Assembly (NCBI RefSeq): GCF_002567005.1
Contig: NZ_NUZU01000039.1
Location: 405,468-469,467, forward strand
DNA from: Bacillus sp. AFS073361
Lineage (GTDB): Bacteria; Bacillota; Bacilli; Bacillales; Cytobacillaceae
DNA length: 64,000 bases
Direction of reading: 5' to 3'
Numbering within the stretch: the stretch's first letter is position 1; every line of letters begins with the position of its first letter. The notes under the pieces were generated by a model. The model worked only from the letters and a program-made list of their open reading frames with translations, ran no database searches and was not told the origin of the DNA. This document shows, piece after piece, positions 1-8,893 of the stretch. Both the position numbers and the translations under genes were made by a program.

Positions 1-286
1 GATTAACTGTATCTATAATTTACACCTTTAATTAGCTTTTGTCAATTCGAGATTATTGGTTCTCCATAGAATAGGACTTTAAAAATTTAGCCTAGATATA
101 CGGTCCACATGGAAGGTTCCTTAAAGTGATAATGGACCACGCTATCGAGATTGGCGGGTTATTGCTTATTATTTATGTGGTCGAAAGATGGTGGAAAAGT
201 AAGCACTAGATTATCCGTAAAAATAAATAACCCGGAGTTTTCTCCGAGCATTCAGTAGTATTAATATTCATCTATAGCTAAAACAG
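1..286. other. Intergenic; no convincing gene
   Basis: I see no convincing gene here. A 25-codon ORF at 132-209 (+) has a hydrophobic stretch followed by Arg-Trp-Trp-Lys but no good ribosome site. A small hairpin (CGGAG-TTTT-CTCCG, 233-246) lies just beyond the 3' end of the short minus-strand ORF that follows. Confidence 0.4.
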
Positions 287-433
287 CTAGTGCATAGACA
301 CCATATTCACTTCTCTAAACAGTTCTAGTTCCTTTGCCAAGGCTTCTCTCATTTTCTCTCCACACCTTTGACTACACAAACGAAAAATTCCACCATTGGA
401 TTTAGCCTCCGAACCTTGGACCACAACAATCAT
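287..433 (-). CDS. Possible 48-aa cysteine-pair protein, perhaps a gene remnant
   Basis: A 48-codon reading frame whose middle reads GGIFRLCSQRCGEKM and continues into a charged helix (REALAKELELF). The CxxxC spacing in an otherwise polar context resembles a short metal-binding or TRASH-like motif. No ribosome site precedes the only ATG, and the frame is open upstream for about 13 codons, so this may be the 3' remnant of a longer gene cut off by the NUDIX gene region. The protein-like composition is seen; the function is unknown. Confidence 0.3.
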   Translation of the reverse strand: MIVVVQGSEAKSNGGIFRLCSQRCGEKMREALAKELELFREVNMVSMH

Positions 434-522
434 AGGAACACTTGTATTACGAGAAAGAAGTGCAGCATCTATCCACTAAAAGTGGTATTATAATGGCTAG
501 TGAAATGTATAGGAGGGTTATC

Positions 523-921
523 TTGAAAAAGCTTGTAAAAGTTGTTGCTGCTATTATTGAAAATGAACAGCAAGAAATTCTATGTGCGCTAAGATCTCCA
601 GAAATGTCTATTCCAAATATGTGGGAGTTTCCTGGTGGTAAAGTGGAAGCAAATGAGGACATTTATTCAGCGCTAAAAAGGGAAATCGATGAAGAGCTGG
701 GATGTAAGATTGAGACATTTAATGAAGTTTTTAATGACAACACCCATGAATACGAAACATTTATTATCAACTTGATATCAATTAAATGTAGAGTTGTTGA
801 GGGAACACCGTTGCCAAGTGAGCATTCAAAGTTAATTTGGTTAAAACGAGAAAACTTAGATTCACTAAAATGGGCACCGGCGGATGTTCCAGCTGTTGAA
901 CAATTAATCCAAGAAAAATAG
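523..921 (+). CDS. NUDIX hydrolase (MutT / CTP pyrophosphohydrolase type)
   Basis: Probable nucleoside-triphosphate pyrophosphohydrolase of 132 residues. The complete NUDIX box is visible: GKVEANE, then seven residues, then REIDEELGC, matching Gx5Ex7REUxEExGU, which binds the catalytic Mg2+. I chose the TTG start at 523 because AGGAGG lies at 511-516, just upstream; the frame is open further upstream, but those residues look non-native. Size and the WEFPGGK motif fit the MutT/CTP pyrophosphohydrolase group that removes oxidised or modified nucleotides. It converges on a helicase gene with only 19 bases between stop codons and shares a hairpin with it, a layout suggesting a functional pair. 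The exact nucleotide substrate cannot be told. Confidence 0.85.
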   Translation: MKKLVKVVAAIIENEQQEILCALRSPEMSIPNMWEFPGGKVEANEDIYSALKREIDEELGCKIETFNEVFNDNTHEYETFIINLISIKCRVVEGTPLPSEHSKLIWLKRENLDSLKWAPADVPAVEQLIQEK

Positions 922-953
922 TCTTCTCGAAATGAGAAGACTACACTTTTTTT
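921..953. terminator. Shared intrinsic terminator of the NUDIX and helicase genes
   Basis: A perfect 8-bp stem (GTCTTCTC / GAGAAGAC, 921-928 and 934-941) with a 5-nt loop is followed by seven T at 947-953. The stem touches both convergent stop codons, so the hairpin can end transcription of the plus-strand gene and limits read-through into the minus-strand gene. Confidence 0.75.
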
Positions 954-3754
954 GTAAACTCAGTATATAAAGATGCCGGGACTTCATTTTCTAATTCCAT
1001 GATGACAGTAATTGGCTTATCTCCTTCGAAGGAAATAGAATTCCCTTTCCCAATGTAAATATACGGTTCAGTTTTTCCATCGATCTCTCTATATTTTCGA
1101 ATAAATAAGTGGAGATTTACGCCGCGCTGCTTATTAAAGATTATATTCTTGCCTCTTTCAGACTGCTGGGTAGTACTATTCACCGACTGCCATTGGAACT
1201 CATAAGGGCTAATGAATTTATCCTTGTAGTTAATACTTTCCTTTACATCCTCTTCTTTGTGTAAGTCAATGAAAAGGAAATACTCGTTCCCATTTGCAAG
1301 TAAACCGGAGCCCCTGAAAGAACTATGGATTTTCCGATAATTCGATAGTAAAGCAGCGTCTACCATTTGATATTGTTCATAAAGTTTAAAGTGAGGGACT
1401 CCGTAATATACACCTTTGAATTCTTTCTCGTAACGGAAAATTCCATAGGTGATGATATCTTCAATATAATTCTTGAATTCTTCATTTTCTAATACCTCTT
1501 TAAAAAGAGGTGTTTTAACTAATTTGCCATTGCTATAGTGCACTAACCTTGGTTTATTTTTAATCTGTACACTATCATAGTAATTTTGATTTAAGCACTC
1601 AAATGCATGCAAAATACTATCATCATCCACGTAATTGATCATCTTTAGAATTTGATACTTAGCTGTCTCCAGATCAATTTCTTCGTGCTCTGACAAATAC
1701 CGAATGATGACAAACTCATATATCCTCTTTAGTGGAAGTTTACTTGATAACTCCTTCAATACACCCTCAAGCGATTCGTTCAGTAACAGACTTTTTAAAT
1801 GCTCGTCCTTCTCTACTTTCGCAACAAAGGATAGATATGTTTTCTCACGATCAATAAATTTCACAGGATCGGGTGCTCCATCGTATTTCAGATAATCCAA
1901 CAGCAAATAAGGAATTCTCCCTTGATTAAGCTTCTTAAATTCGAAATACTCTTCCTTCAAATACTTCATTGAATTAAAGTTTTCTTTATCAATCTGAGCC
2001 AGAATCCTTTCCTCAGAGATCTTATCCATTTGGATATGAGTACACCCAGGTATATTGGCAAATCCAGTTGCAACTGCTACTTTCAAACTTTCTTTATCAT
2101 AATAACGACTCCCATTTAACGCCAACGCAATCAGAAATGTTTTATTGTGGTTTCCGATAAAATCAAGAACTGTCAGGAATTCCTTATTACCATGCCTTCG
2201 TAATCCCCTACCAAGCTGTTGAATAAAGACAATGGGAGAGTTTGTTGGTCTTAACATTAATACAGTATTAACAGAAGGAATATCGACACCCTCATTAAAG
2301 ATATCCACGGTAAAAATAAATTCTAACTCATCATTGTCAGTCTCTAATCGATTAATATATCTCTCACGGGTTTCAGGTGAATCAGCACCATACAGACACA
2401 CACTTTTATAGCCCCGTTTATTAAATTCACTAGCCATATACTGAGCATGTTCTATGCTGACACAGAATCCTAGGCCTTTTCTTTTGTCACCATCATGACC
2501 ATAGAAATCCATCTTTTCGATGATAAAATCAACCCGTTCATTGACCTTCAACCTCTTGGTAATTTCGGGGATATCATCAATATCCACATCACTTAAATCG
2601 ATGCCTTCGATATCGGTGATGCCAAAATAGTGAAAAGGTATCACCAACTCATCCTCTAATGCTTCGTGCAGCCGCACCTCTAAAGCTACATTATTATCAA
2701 ACAAATCAAAAACATTGTAACCATCACTGCGTTCAGGAGTTGCTGTCATCCCTAAAGTAAACTTTGGCTCAAAATAGCTTAAGACAGTTTGATAAGTTGG
2801 ACTGGTGGCATGATGGGCCTCATCAATGATTAAATAATCGAATTCATCTTTTCCAAATTCCTCATAGCATTTTGAAATGGTTTGGATCGTTGCAAACACA
2901 TAATCTACATGTTTCTGTTTGTGATTACCTGTAAGTAATCCAAAGGTGATACCATCATTAGGAAGAAGCATCTCAAAAGTATCTTTTGCTTTTTTTAATA
3001 TTTCTTCTCTATGTACGATGAACAGGAGTTTTCTTGATTTAAAACGCTTTACATCAAATGCGGACATATAGGTTTTACCTGTTCCGGTTGCTGCTATGAC
3101 CAAGGCCTTTTTCTCGCCGAAGCTTCTAAGTCTCTCCAAATTCTCTGTAGCACGCTTTTGCATTCGATTTGGAACAATATATTGTTTGTTTTCATAAATC
3201 AATTGGTGAGTTCTTTGTGTTTGCTTAAAGCTCGCCAAAAATTCTTCATATCGCTTAATAAAATCCTGATCAGCATCCTCACTCATATTCCAGAGATTAT
3301 CATATTCCTTCAAAACATCTTGAATAAACCGACCATTTTCTTTCGTAATAATCTCGACATTCCATTCAATATTACTTTTTAGTGCACTTTGTGTAATATT
3401 AGATGAGCCAATAATGACCTTATAACTATCACGGTACTCAAATATGTATGCCTTGGTATGGAAACCAATCTCTTTATCAGTAACAAACACCTTCAACTCA
3501 ACGTTATTAAACTCTTTGAGTTTTTCTAAAGCCTTAGCATCTGTGAAGTTTAGATAGGTCGAAGTGATAATCTTCCCTTTGATTCCTTTTTTCTCTGCTT
3601 CCATTAACGGATCCAGCAGCAGCTGCAGCCCACTAAAATTAATGAACGCGACACTAAAATAAAACCGCTCGCACTCGTTCATCGATTTCACTAATTCTCT
3701 TAATAAATTGCCTTTATCTGAATTAACAATAAGTTTCTTTTCAGTCGCTTCCAT
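941..3754 (-). CDS. PLD-like nuclease/SF2 DEAH helicase, DUF3427 type
   Basis: A 937-residue multidomain protein. The N-terminus is a phospholipase-D-like nuclease unit with a single HTK (99-101) and GSSN (116-119) motif. A superfamily 2 helicase core follows, with Walker A ATGTGKT (222-228), DEAH (311-314) and motif VI QQLGRGLRRHG. The ~300-residue C-terminus matches what I know as DUF3427. Proteins with this PLD-ResIII-helicase-DUF3427 order are common in accessory regions of bacterial genomes and are thought to act on DNA; a role in phage or plasmid defence is plausible but unproven. The motifs appear intact. The next gene upstream is unrelated, and the convergent neighbour is a NUDIX hydrolase. 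Confidence 0.85.
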   Translation of the reverse strand: MEATEKKLIVNSDKGNLLRELVKSMNECERFYFSVAFINFSGLQLLLDPLMEAEKKGIKGKIITSTYLNFTDAKALEKLKEFNNVELKVFVTDKEIGFHTKAYIFEYRDSYKVIIGSSNITQSALKSNIEWNVEIITKENGRFIQDVLKEYDNLWNMSEDADQDFIKRYEEFLASFKQTQRTHQLIYENKQYIVPNRMQKRATENLERLRSFGEKKALVIAATGTGKTYMSAFDVKRFKSRKLLFIVHREEILKKAKDTFEMLLPNDGITFGLLTGNHKQKHVDYVFATIQTISKCYEEFGKDEFDYLIIDEAHHATSPTYQTVLSYFEPKFTLGMTATPERSDGYNVFDLFDNNVALEVRLHEALEDELVIPFHYFGITDIEGIDLSDVDIDDIPEITKRLKVNERVDFIIEKMDFYGHDGDKRKGLGFCVSIEHAQYMASEFNKRGYKSVCLYGADSPETRERYINRLETDNDELEFIFTVDIFNEGVDIPSVNTVLMLRPTNSPIVFIQQLGRGLRRHGNKEFLTVLDFIGNHNKTFLIALALNGSRYYDKESLKVAVATGFANIPGCTHIQMDKISEERILAQIDKENFNSMKYLKEEYFEFKKLNQGRIPYLLLDYLKYDGAPDPVKFIDREKTYLSFVAKVEKDEHLKSLLLNESLEGVLKELSSKLPLKRIYEFVIIRYLSEHEEIDLETAKYQILKMINYVDDDSILHAFECLNQNYYDSVQIKNKPRLVHYSNGKLVKTPLFKEVLENEEFKNYIEDIITYGIFRYEKEFKGVYYGVPHFKLYEQYQMVDAALLSNYRKIHSSFRGSGLLANGNEYFLFIDLHKEEDVKESINYKDKFISPYEFQWQSVNSTTQQSERGKNIIFNKQRGVNLHLFIRKYREIDGKTEPYIYIGKGNSISFEGDKPITVIMELENEVPASLYTEFTKKV

Positions 3755-3879
3755 TTCAATTTCCCCTGATTTTTCTGATATTGTTATTTATTGGATATAC
3801 CAAAATTGTACAATATAATTGGGGAAATAAAAAGATCATCTATTTTTTATTGGGAATCCCTGTGGTGCTGCTGTATTCA

Positions 3880-4649
3880 TCAATCTTCACCTACCGTTAG
3901 GTCAAATTCAAATCCACATGAAATATCTCTTCCGGCAGAAAACCATTTTGGTGATCTCCTTTGCTTTGGTGAGCAATTCTGACTTTCATAAAAGGAATCA
4001 ATTTCTTCTACGGTATATAAGGAATCATTTAACCATGGATTTTCCTCTATACATGGATGAAAAGATTCTTGTTGTTGTTTTTTATTTTCTTTTTATTTTC
4101 TTCTTCTTCTTGTCCCCGTATCGTATCACGAGGCGTCAACGTATCGTCATGTTCCCCGCAGTCAGTAACTTGATATGTATTCTTTTCATTTTGATCGCTA
4201 TGTTCCTTACTGAACCCCCTCTCTTCTTGATAACAAAATGATTCAAATAGGCTGCGAATTTCCTGATTTTGAATGGATTCCGAAACATAGCGAATAAGTG
4301 AAAGATCCTCCACATCCTTTAACTCAGAAAAAATACAGTCCATCACCGGTTTCCCGCCTTTCACCAGGTTATCCTTCCACCAGTTTTTCATTGCCAGTTC
4401 TCTCGTATCAGGATTGTACCGTATAAACTTGTGGTGCTCGATGAATCGTTCCATTAACGAATGTACAATCTCAATCGAATAGCCCAAATCAAAAGCCATT
4501 TGTTTTTTCGTAATTTTATAGATGCCAGTTTGAGTCGTATTTTGATTCGTAAGAAGATAAAGATAAAAATATTTGTCCTCAGGGGTCATCTCTTCTACAA
4601 CAATCGGATTCTTCCAAAAATCTGTAGGAACCATTCTAAACCTTGCCAT
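3880..4649 (-). pseudogene. DnaD-like replication protein, internally deleted and frameshifted
   Basis: The first ~180 codons encode the winged-helix N-terminal half typical of Bacillus DnaD-family replication proteins (MARFRMVPTDFW..., MTPEDKYFYLYLL, KKQMAFDLGYS). After a Gln/Glu/Lys/Asn-rich linker the frame stops at 4047. In the neighbouring frame the sequence continues to 3880 with a tail (NDSLYTVEEIDSFYESQ ... FDLTVGED) that resembles the C-terminal end of the same family. The ~70-residue DnaD/DnaB2 core normally between linker and tail is missing, and a one-base slip in an A-rich run separates the frames. So this looks like an in-gene deletion plus frameshift. The short protein might still be made from the strong start, but could not carry the DnaD2 domain. 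Confidence 0.65.
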
Positions 4650-4814
4650 CTCTAACCACTACCTTTCGTATTTCATAATTGATAAAGAAATAAATATAGG
4701 AAAGTGCCATATGTGAATATCCCCACCCTCAGTACTTCTACGATATCGAGTTTGGCAAGATCAAGCGAACTTCCTTTTTTCACTTTTGAAGGCATTTTTA
4801 GCGTGAAACATCAT

Positions 4815-4852
4815 AAAAAGCCTTCAAAAAATGATTTTTGAAGGCTTTTTTT
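4815..4852. terminator. Intrinsic terminator, probably bidirectional
   Basis: A 16-bp perfect stem (4815-4830 / 4835-4850, core GCCTTC/GAAGGC with A/T flanks) with a 4-nt loop, ending in seven T at 4846-4852; the opposite strand also ends in a T run. It sits alone between the DnaD-like remnant and the peptidase gene. The rest of 4650-5080 is AT-rich with no gene that I can see. Confidence 0.75.
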
Positions 4853-5080
4853 GCAATTTCGTTAAAATTTTACCCATTTTTTTTGTAAAGTTGCTATTTT
4901 TTCTATGTGCTTGAAACTCATTTGGAATCCAGCATTTGATTGAAATTTTTTTGTAATAACTCGACTCGGTGTAGTACCATTTGCTGATTTTTATGAAGCT
5001 TCTAGGATTTTGTCCTCATTTACTATATTTACCAAAATTGGAATAATAGTAGAGTATCACTTTTTCAAAGGGGGAGTTTC

Positions 5081-6469
5081 ATGTTTCGTCGTAAATCGAT
5101 TATCTCAGTTCTCGCAGCAAGCATGCTTCTATCATCAGGGGTGGTGTATGCCCAGGCAAATAGTGCCCAAAATGCACAATCAGACACAGCTTTTGACAAC
5201 AAGGTTATCAAAAAAATCAGTTCAGAGAATATGTACAATACGATAAAGTATCTTTCGGCAGTACCAAGGGAAGCGGGTACCGAGGGAGAGGTTCGCGGGG
5301 TTGAGTACATAGAAAGCCAGTTTAAGAGCTTAGGACTCGAAACTAAAAGAATACCTTTCCCAATCTATGATTATAAGACAAACCATGAAGCAGCGAAAAT
5401 TAACGATACGGAAATTGCTGCACATGCCTTTAGCGGCAGTTATAGTGGTACTATCACTGCAGAGCTTTTTGATGCAGGTAAAGCTTTACCAGGAACAGTT
5501 AGTGATGAGGTAAAGGGAAAAATTGCCTTAGTAGAACGTGGTGAAAATACCTTCGTGGATAAGATTCAGAATGTTTTGGATAAAGGCGCAGTTGGGGTTC
5601 TTATGTACAATAGCACCGGAACCAGTAATGTCTTTGGACAAGCTGCTGAGGGACAAAATATCCCAGCTGTCGGAATTACAAGAGCACAAGGCTTAGATTT
5701 AGTAAAAAAATTAAACAATGGTGAAAAAGTTAGTGCAACCCTAGACGTCGATATCCAAAAAATCGAAAAAACATCCTATGTAGTTGAAGCTAAATTAAAG
5801 CCTAAAAAGAACAAAGATACCGGTCAAATTGTCACAATAGGTTCACACCATGACTCCGTTCCGAATGGACCAGGTGCAAATGACGATGCTTCCGGAGTCT
5901 CAGCGGTATTGGAGCTAGCAAGAATTTTTGTGAATACACCGATTGATACAGAAGTCCGCTTCCTTACCTTCGGTTCGGAAGAAAGAGGGATGGTGGGCTC
6001 ATCATTCTACGTTTCGCAGCTTCCACAAAGTGATATAGACCGCATGGTTGCCCACTTCCAAATGGATATGATTGGCGGAGCAGAAGCAGGAGAAGATCAT
6101 CCATTAGGCGGGCTGATCATGTATACCATTGATGGTAAGAAGAATCTGGTTACCGACTTAGGAGCGTCATCCACATCGAGATTGTATGATGTTGCAATAC
6201 CGTATGGACAGTTAGGAAGAAGTGACCATCAGCCATTCCATGACGTTGGCATTCCTTCTGCTTTATTTATTCATTCACCTGTTGAACCTCAGTATCACAA
6301 GCCAACAGATACGATTGAGCATATCAGCAAGGAAAAGCTGCAACAAGCTGCATCCATCGTTGGAGCATCAGCCTATCAAATTGTTCGCCCAGATACACCA
6401 GCTCTTGATCGAGCACATGTGGCTCCTGCAACAGTTGACTACGATTTTGAAAACAGACCAGTAGATTAA
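5081..6469 (+). CDS. Secreted M28-family aminopeptidase with PA domain (YwaD-like)
   Basis: A 462-residue exported zinc aminopeptidase. A signal peptide (MFRRKSIISVLAASMLL..., cleavage near VYAQA) leads to a protease-associated domain (~100-230) and an M28 catalytic domain. Zinc ligands and catalytic residues are visible: H257-x-D (HHDSV), D268, E300/E301 (SEERG), D329 (MDM) and H406 (YHKPTD). Length and order match the B. subtilis double-zinc aminopeptidase YwaD. It likely trims peptides outside the cell. The ribosome site GGGGGAG is well placed. It appears monocistronic, with its own terminator. Confidence 0.9.
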   Translation: MFRRKSIISVLAASMLLSSGVVYAQANSAQNAQSDTAFDNKVIKKISSENMYNTIKYLSAVPREAGTEGEVRGVEYIESQFKSLGLETKRIPFPIYDYKTNHEAAKINDTEIAAHAFSGSYSGTITAELFDAGKALPGTVSDEVKGKIALVERGENTFVDKIQNVLDKGAVGVLMYNSTGTSNVFGQAAEGQNIPAVGITRAQGLDLVKKLNNGEKVSATLDVDIQKIEKTSYVVEAKLKPKKNKDTGQIVTIGSHHDSVPNGPGANDDASGVSAVLELARIFVNTPIDTEVRFLTFGSEERGMVGSSFYVSQLPQSDIDRMVAHFQMDMIGGAEAGEDHPLGGLIMYTIDGKKNLVTDLGASSTSRLYDVAIPYGQLGRSDHQPFHDVGIPSALFIHSPVEPQYHKPTDTIEHISKEKLQQAASIVGASAYQIVRPDTPALDRAHVAPATVDYDFENRPVD

Positions 6470-6480
6470 TAAAAAAATAG

Positions 6481-6517
6481 AAAAAACGCTTGAATCAAAA
6501 GATTCAAGCGTTTTTTT
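6481..6517 (+). terminator. Intrinsic terminator of the M28 peptidase gene
   Basis: A perfect 16-bp stem (6481-6496 / 6501-6516) with an AAAA loop and a T tract, 11 bases after the peptidase stop codon. Confidence 0.85.
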
Positions 6518-6692
6518 CTATGGGCATAAAACACCTTCCAGATTTTCATCCAAGATTTCTTAATTGAAATTTTTTACATTGAGGCGTATTCTATTAAAGT
6601 TCGCTTTTTATAGAAAAATAGATGTTAGGCTCAATAATCTAAGGTCTATGAGCCAGCAGTTAGTTCTATTAAACTGAGGGAGAAGAGATCTA

Positions 6693-7595
6693 ATGAAATT
6701 AAAATGGTTTTTAATGATGGCAGGCTTAATTATAATTTGGAGTGTTTCTTGGCCAATTTATAAAGTTGCATTAGTCTATACACCTCCTTTGCTTTTTGCC
6801 GGGATGAGGTGTTTGTTTGGCGGCGTACTCCTAGGTGCTGTCATTTGGAAAACACGTGACCGGATCCATTGGCGAAAGAATTGGAAAATATATGTCGTCA
6901 CCGGCACTTTAAATATCGCTTTGTTCTATGGGCTGCAAACCGTGGGGCTTAAATTAGTACCATCAGGCTTATTCTCAGTCATTGTCTATTTTCAACCTAT
7001 TTTAGTTGGTCTGCTTGCATGGCTATGGTTAGGCGAATCGATGACCCTCCCTAAGGTATTGGGACTTATTCTAGGGTTCCTTGGAGTCATTTCTGTAAGC
7101 GCAGAAGGATTTTCCGGCCATGTTTCCATTTTAGGTATTATACTCGGCATATTATCCGCGCTTTCCTGGGCATTAGGTACAGTGTACACCAAAAAAAATT
7201 CTTACTCGGTTGATTCTCTTTGGATGGTGGCATTCCAGTGTTTAATTGGGGGATGTGTTCTGATGATAGCCGGACTTTCGTCTGAGAATTGGTCCAGTAT
7301 TGTTTGGAATGATACATTTATTTGGGGGCTTTCCTTTGGTACGATTCTAGGGATTGCGTTATCATGGATTCTCTACGTTATACTTGTGAAAACAGGAGAT
7401 GCCAGTGTTGTCGCAACATTTACATTCTTGGTTCCAATGCTCGCAGTTATCATCGGTACTGTATTATTAAATGAACCCTTTACGAAACTTTTATTCCTAG
7501 GAATTGTCCTGATCGTGGCCAGTATCTATCTTGTAAATAAGAAGCAAAAGCAGGCGTCGGAACAGATTGTCATTCAAGGGAAAATGGGAGTTTAA
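6693..7595 (+). CDS. EamA-family (DMT) transporter
   Basis: A 300-residue inner-membrane protein with about ten hydrophobic segments in two homologous halves, the EamA/RhaT drug-metabolite-transporter layout. Early motifs WSVSWPIYKVAL and the second-half GTVYTKKNS are typical. These proteins usually export amino acids or metabolites; the substrate cannot be read. A GAGGGAGAAG site precedes the ATG. A close paralogue is encoded at 13225-14109, sharing long identical stretches such as YFQPIL and WMVA(F/L)QC. Confidence 0.85.
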   Translation: MKLKWFLMMAGLIIIWSVSWPIYKVALVYTPPLLFAGMRCLFGGVLLGAVIWKTRDRIHWRKNWKIYVVTGTLNIALFYGLQTVGLKLVPSGLFSVIVYFQPILVGLLAWLWLGESMTLPKVLGLILGFLGVISVSAEGFSGHVSILGIILGILSALSWALGTVYTKKNSYSVDSLWMVAFQCLIGGCVLMIAGLSSENWSSIVWNDTFIWGLSFGTILGIALSWILYVILVKTGDASVVATFTFLVPMLAVIIGTVLLNEPFTKLLFLGIVLIVASIYLVNKKQKQASEQIVIQGKMGV

Positions 7596-7635
7596 TGCTT
7601 ATAAAGAAGATACATTCACTTTTTAGTCAATAATA

Positions 7636-7679
7636 AAAGGATAGTGGAGCAGAATAAATGCTCTATCTATCCTTTTTTT
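7636..7679 (+). terminator. Intrinsic terminator after the EamA gene
   Basis: Stem AAAGGATAG / CTATCCTTT (7636-7644, 7667-7675), extended inward by TGGAGCA/TGCTCTA-type pairing, then a run of T. The rest of the gap to 7795 holds nothing I can name. Confidence 0.75.
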
Positions 7680-7795
7680 GTACATTTCATGTAACAATCT
7701 TCCAGACATGACAAACCAAGGTCAAATCAGATATTCCTTCAAATCCTATATTGTTGCACATCATCTTTATTAAAAAATCTCATGTTCCTTCGTTT

Positions 7796-8893
7796 TCATG
7801 TTACCACCTCGAATAGGACCGCTACTCCAATTCCCCCACCACTTCCAATGGCAGCCAATACATATTTCATACCCTTTCGTCTTTGAACTTCATAGAAAAG
7901 CCTCGTGATTATGATACTTCCTGAAGCTCCATAAGGATGTCCTAGCGTTAAAGCTCCACCGCAAACGTTCAACTTGTCATAAGCAATGGAAAGTTCTTTT
8001 ATACAGGCGACAATCTTGGAAGAGAAAGCTTCGTTTATTTCAATTAGGTTTATGTCCGCAATGGTTAATTCGTTTCTTTTTAATAAATCTTGAATCGCTG
8101 GAATAGGGGCAGCCCCTGGGTAATTAGGATGTACACCTGTGACTTCACTATCCAAAAATCGTAATATGGGTTGGAATCCATTATTTAATGCCATGTTTTC
8201 TTCCATGACAAGTACAGCCGATGCCCCGTCATGTATCCCACAACTGTTGGCTGCGGTAACGGTACCGATCTTTTTAAATATAGGCTTCGCCCTATTTAAA
8301 AGTACTTCCATCTTTCTTTGCCTAAAAAGTTCTTCATCTTGGTGAAAATCACCAATTTGAATGATCTCTTGATTAAAATATCCTTTATCATAAGCTTCCC
8401 AGCTACGTTTATAACTTAATAAAGCATATTCATCCTGCATTTCCTTTGAAATGGCGTATTTTTCTGCCACATATTCTGCTGCAACGCCCATATCTGGGTC
8501 GCCAATTTTTTTAGGAGAAAATCTCGCTCTAGATGGAAACGGAGAGGTACTCGTACTTTCTACACCACCAGCAATGTAACAACGGCCAGCACCGCCTTGG
8601 ACAAAGTAACATGCCATCCGAATTGCTTCCAACCCTGCACTACATTGACGGTCAATGGTGATTCCCGTTAATGAAAGAGGAAGTCCTCCTTCTAACGCAG
8701 CAACTCGAGCTACGTTTCCACCTGGTCCAACTACATTTCCCAAAATGATGTCATCTATCCTATCTTCCAATCCTTTCGCTAAATGTTGGAGGAGAGGAGC
8801 CGCAAGCTTATGTGGCTGAATGTCTCGTAACATTCCACCCATTTTTCCAATTGGTGTTCGTTTCGCTTTGACAATTACTGCCCTTTTAATCAC
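7796..8893 (-). CDS. yhfS: Thiolase-family protein (YhfS-like)
   Basis: A 365-residue thiolase-fold acyl-CoA acetyltransferase. The nucleophilic cysteine is present (DRQCSAGLEA, C84), as are NEAF (287-290) and the GHP histidine (H319). The C-terminal loop, which in ordinary thiolases reads CxGxG and supplies the second catalytic cysteine, here reads IGSGGGIG, with glycine (about 350) where that cysteine should be. So activity as a standard thiolase is uncertain. Its start overlaps the end of the acyl-CoA ligase gene by 8 bases, and the order matches yhfU(bioY)-yhfT-yhfS of B. subtilis, an operon under BirA. It is also shorter than the usual ~390 residues. Confidence 0.8.
   Translation of the reverse strand: MIKRAVIVKAKRTPIGKMGGMLRDIQPHKLAAPLLQHLAKGLEDRIDDIILGNVVGPGGNVARVAALEGGLPLSLTGITIDRQCSAGLEAIRMACYFVQGGAGRCYIAGGVESTSTSPFPSRARFSPKKIGDPDMGVAAEYVAEKYAISKEMQDEYALLSYKRSWEAYDKGYFNQEIIQIGDFHQDEELFRQRKMEVLLNRAKPIFKKIGTVTAANSCGIHDGASAVLVMEENMALNNGFQPILRFLDSEVTGVHPNYPGAAPIPAIQDLLKRNELTIADINLIEINEAFSSKIVACIKELSIAYDKLNVCGGALTLGHPYGASGSIIITRLFYEVQRRKGMKYVLAAIGSGGGIGVAVLFEVVT

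Noticed and set aside
132..209. 25-codon plus-strand ORF with a hydrophobic stretch
   Set aside because: No ribosome site and no recognisable family; too short to support.
3918..4241. 107-codon plus-strand ORF with a hydrophobic, Phe-rich middle
   Set aside because: It is the antisense of the DnaD-like gene's Glu/Lys-rich linker; the Phe run comes from TTC/TTT complementary to GAA/AAA.
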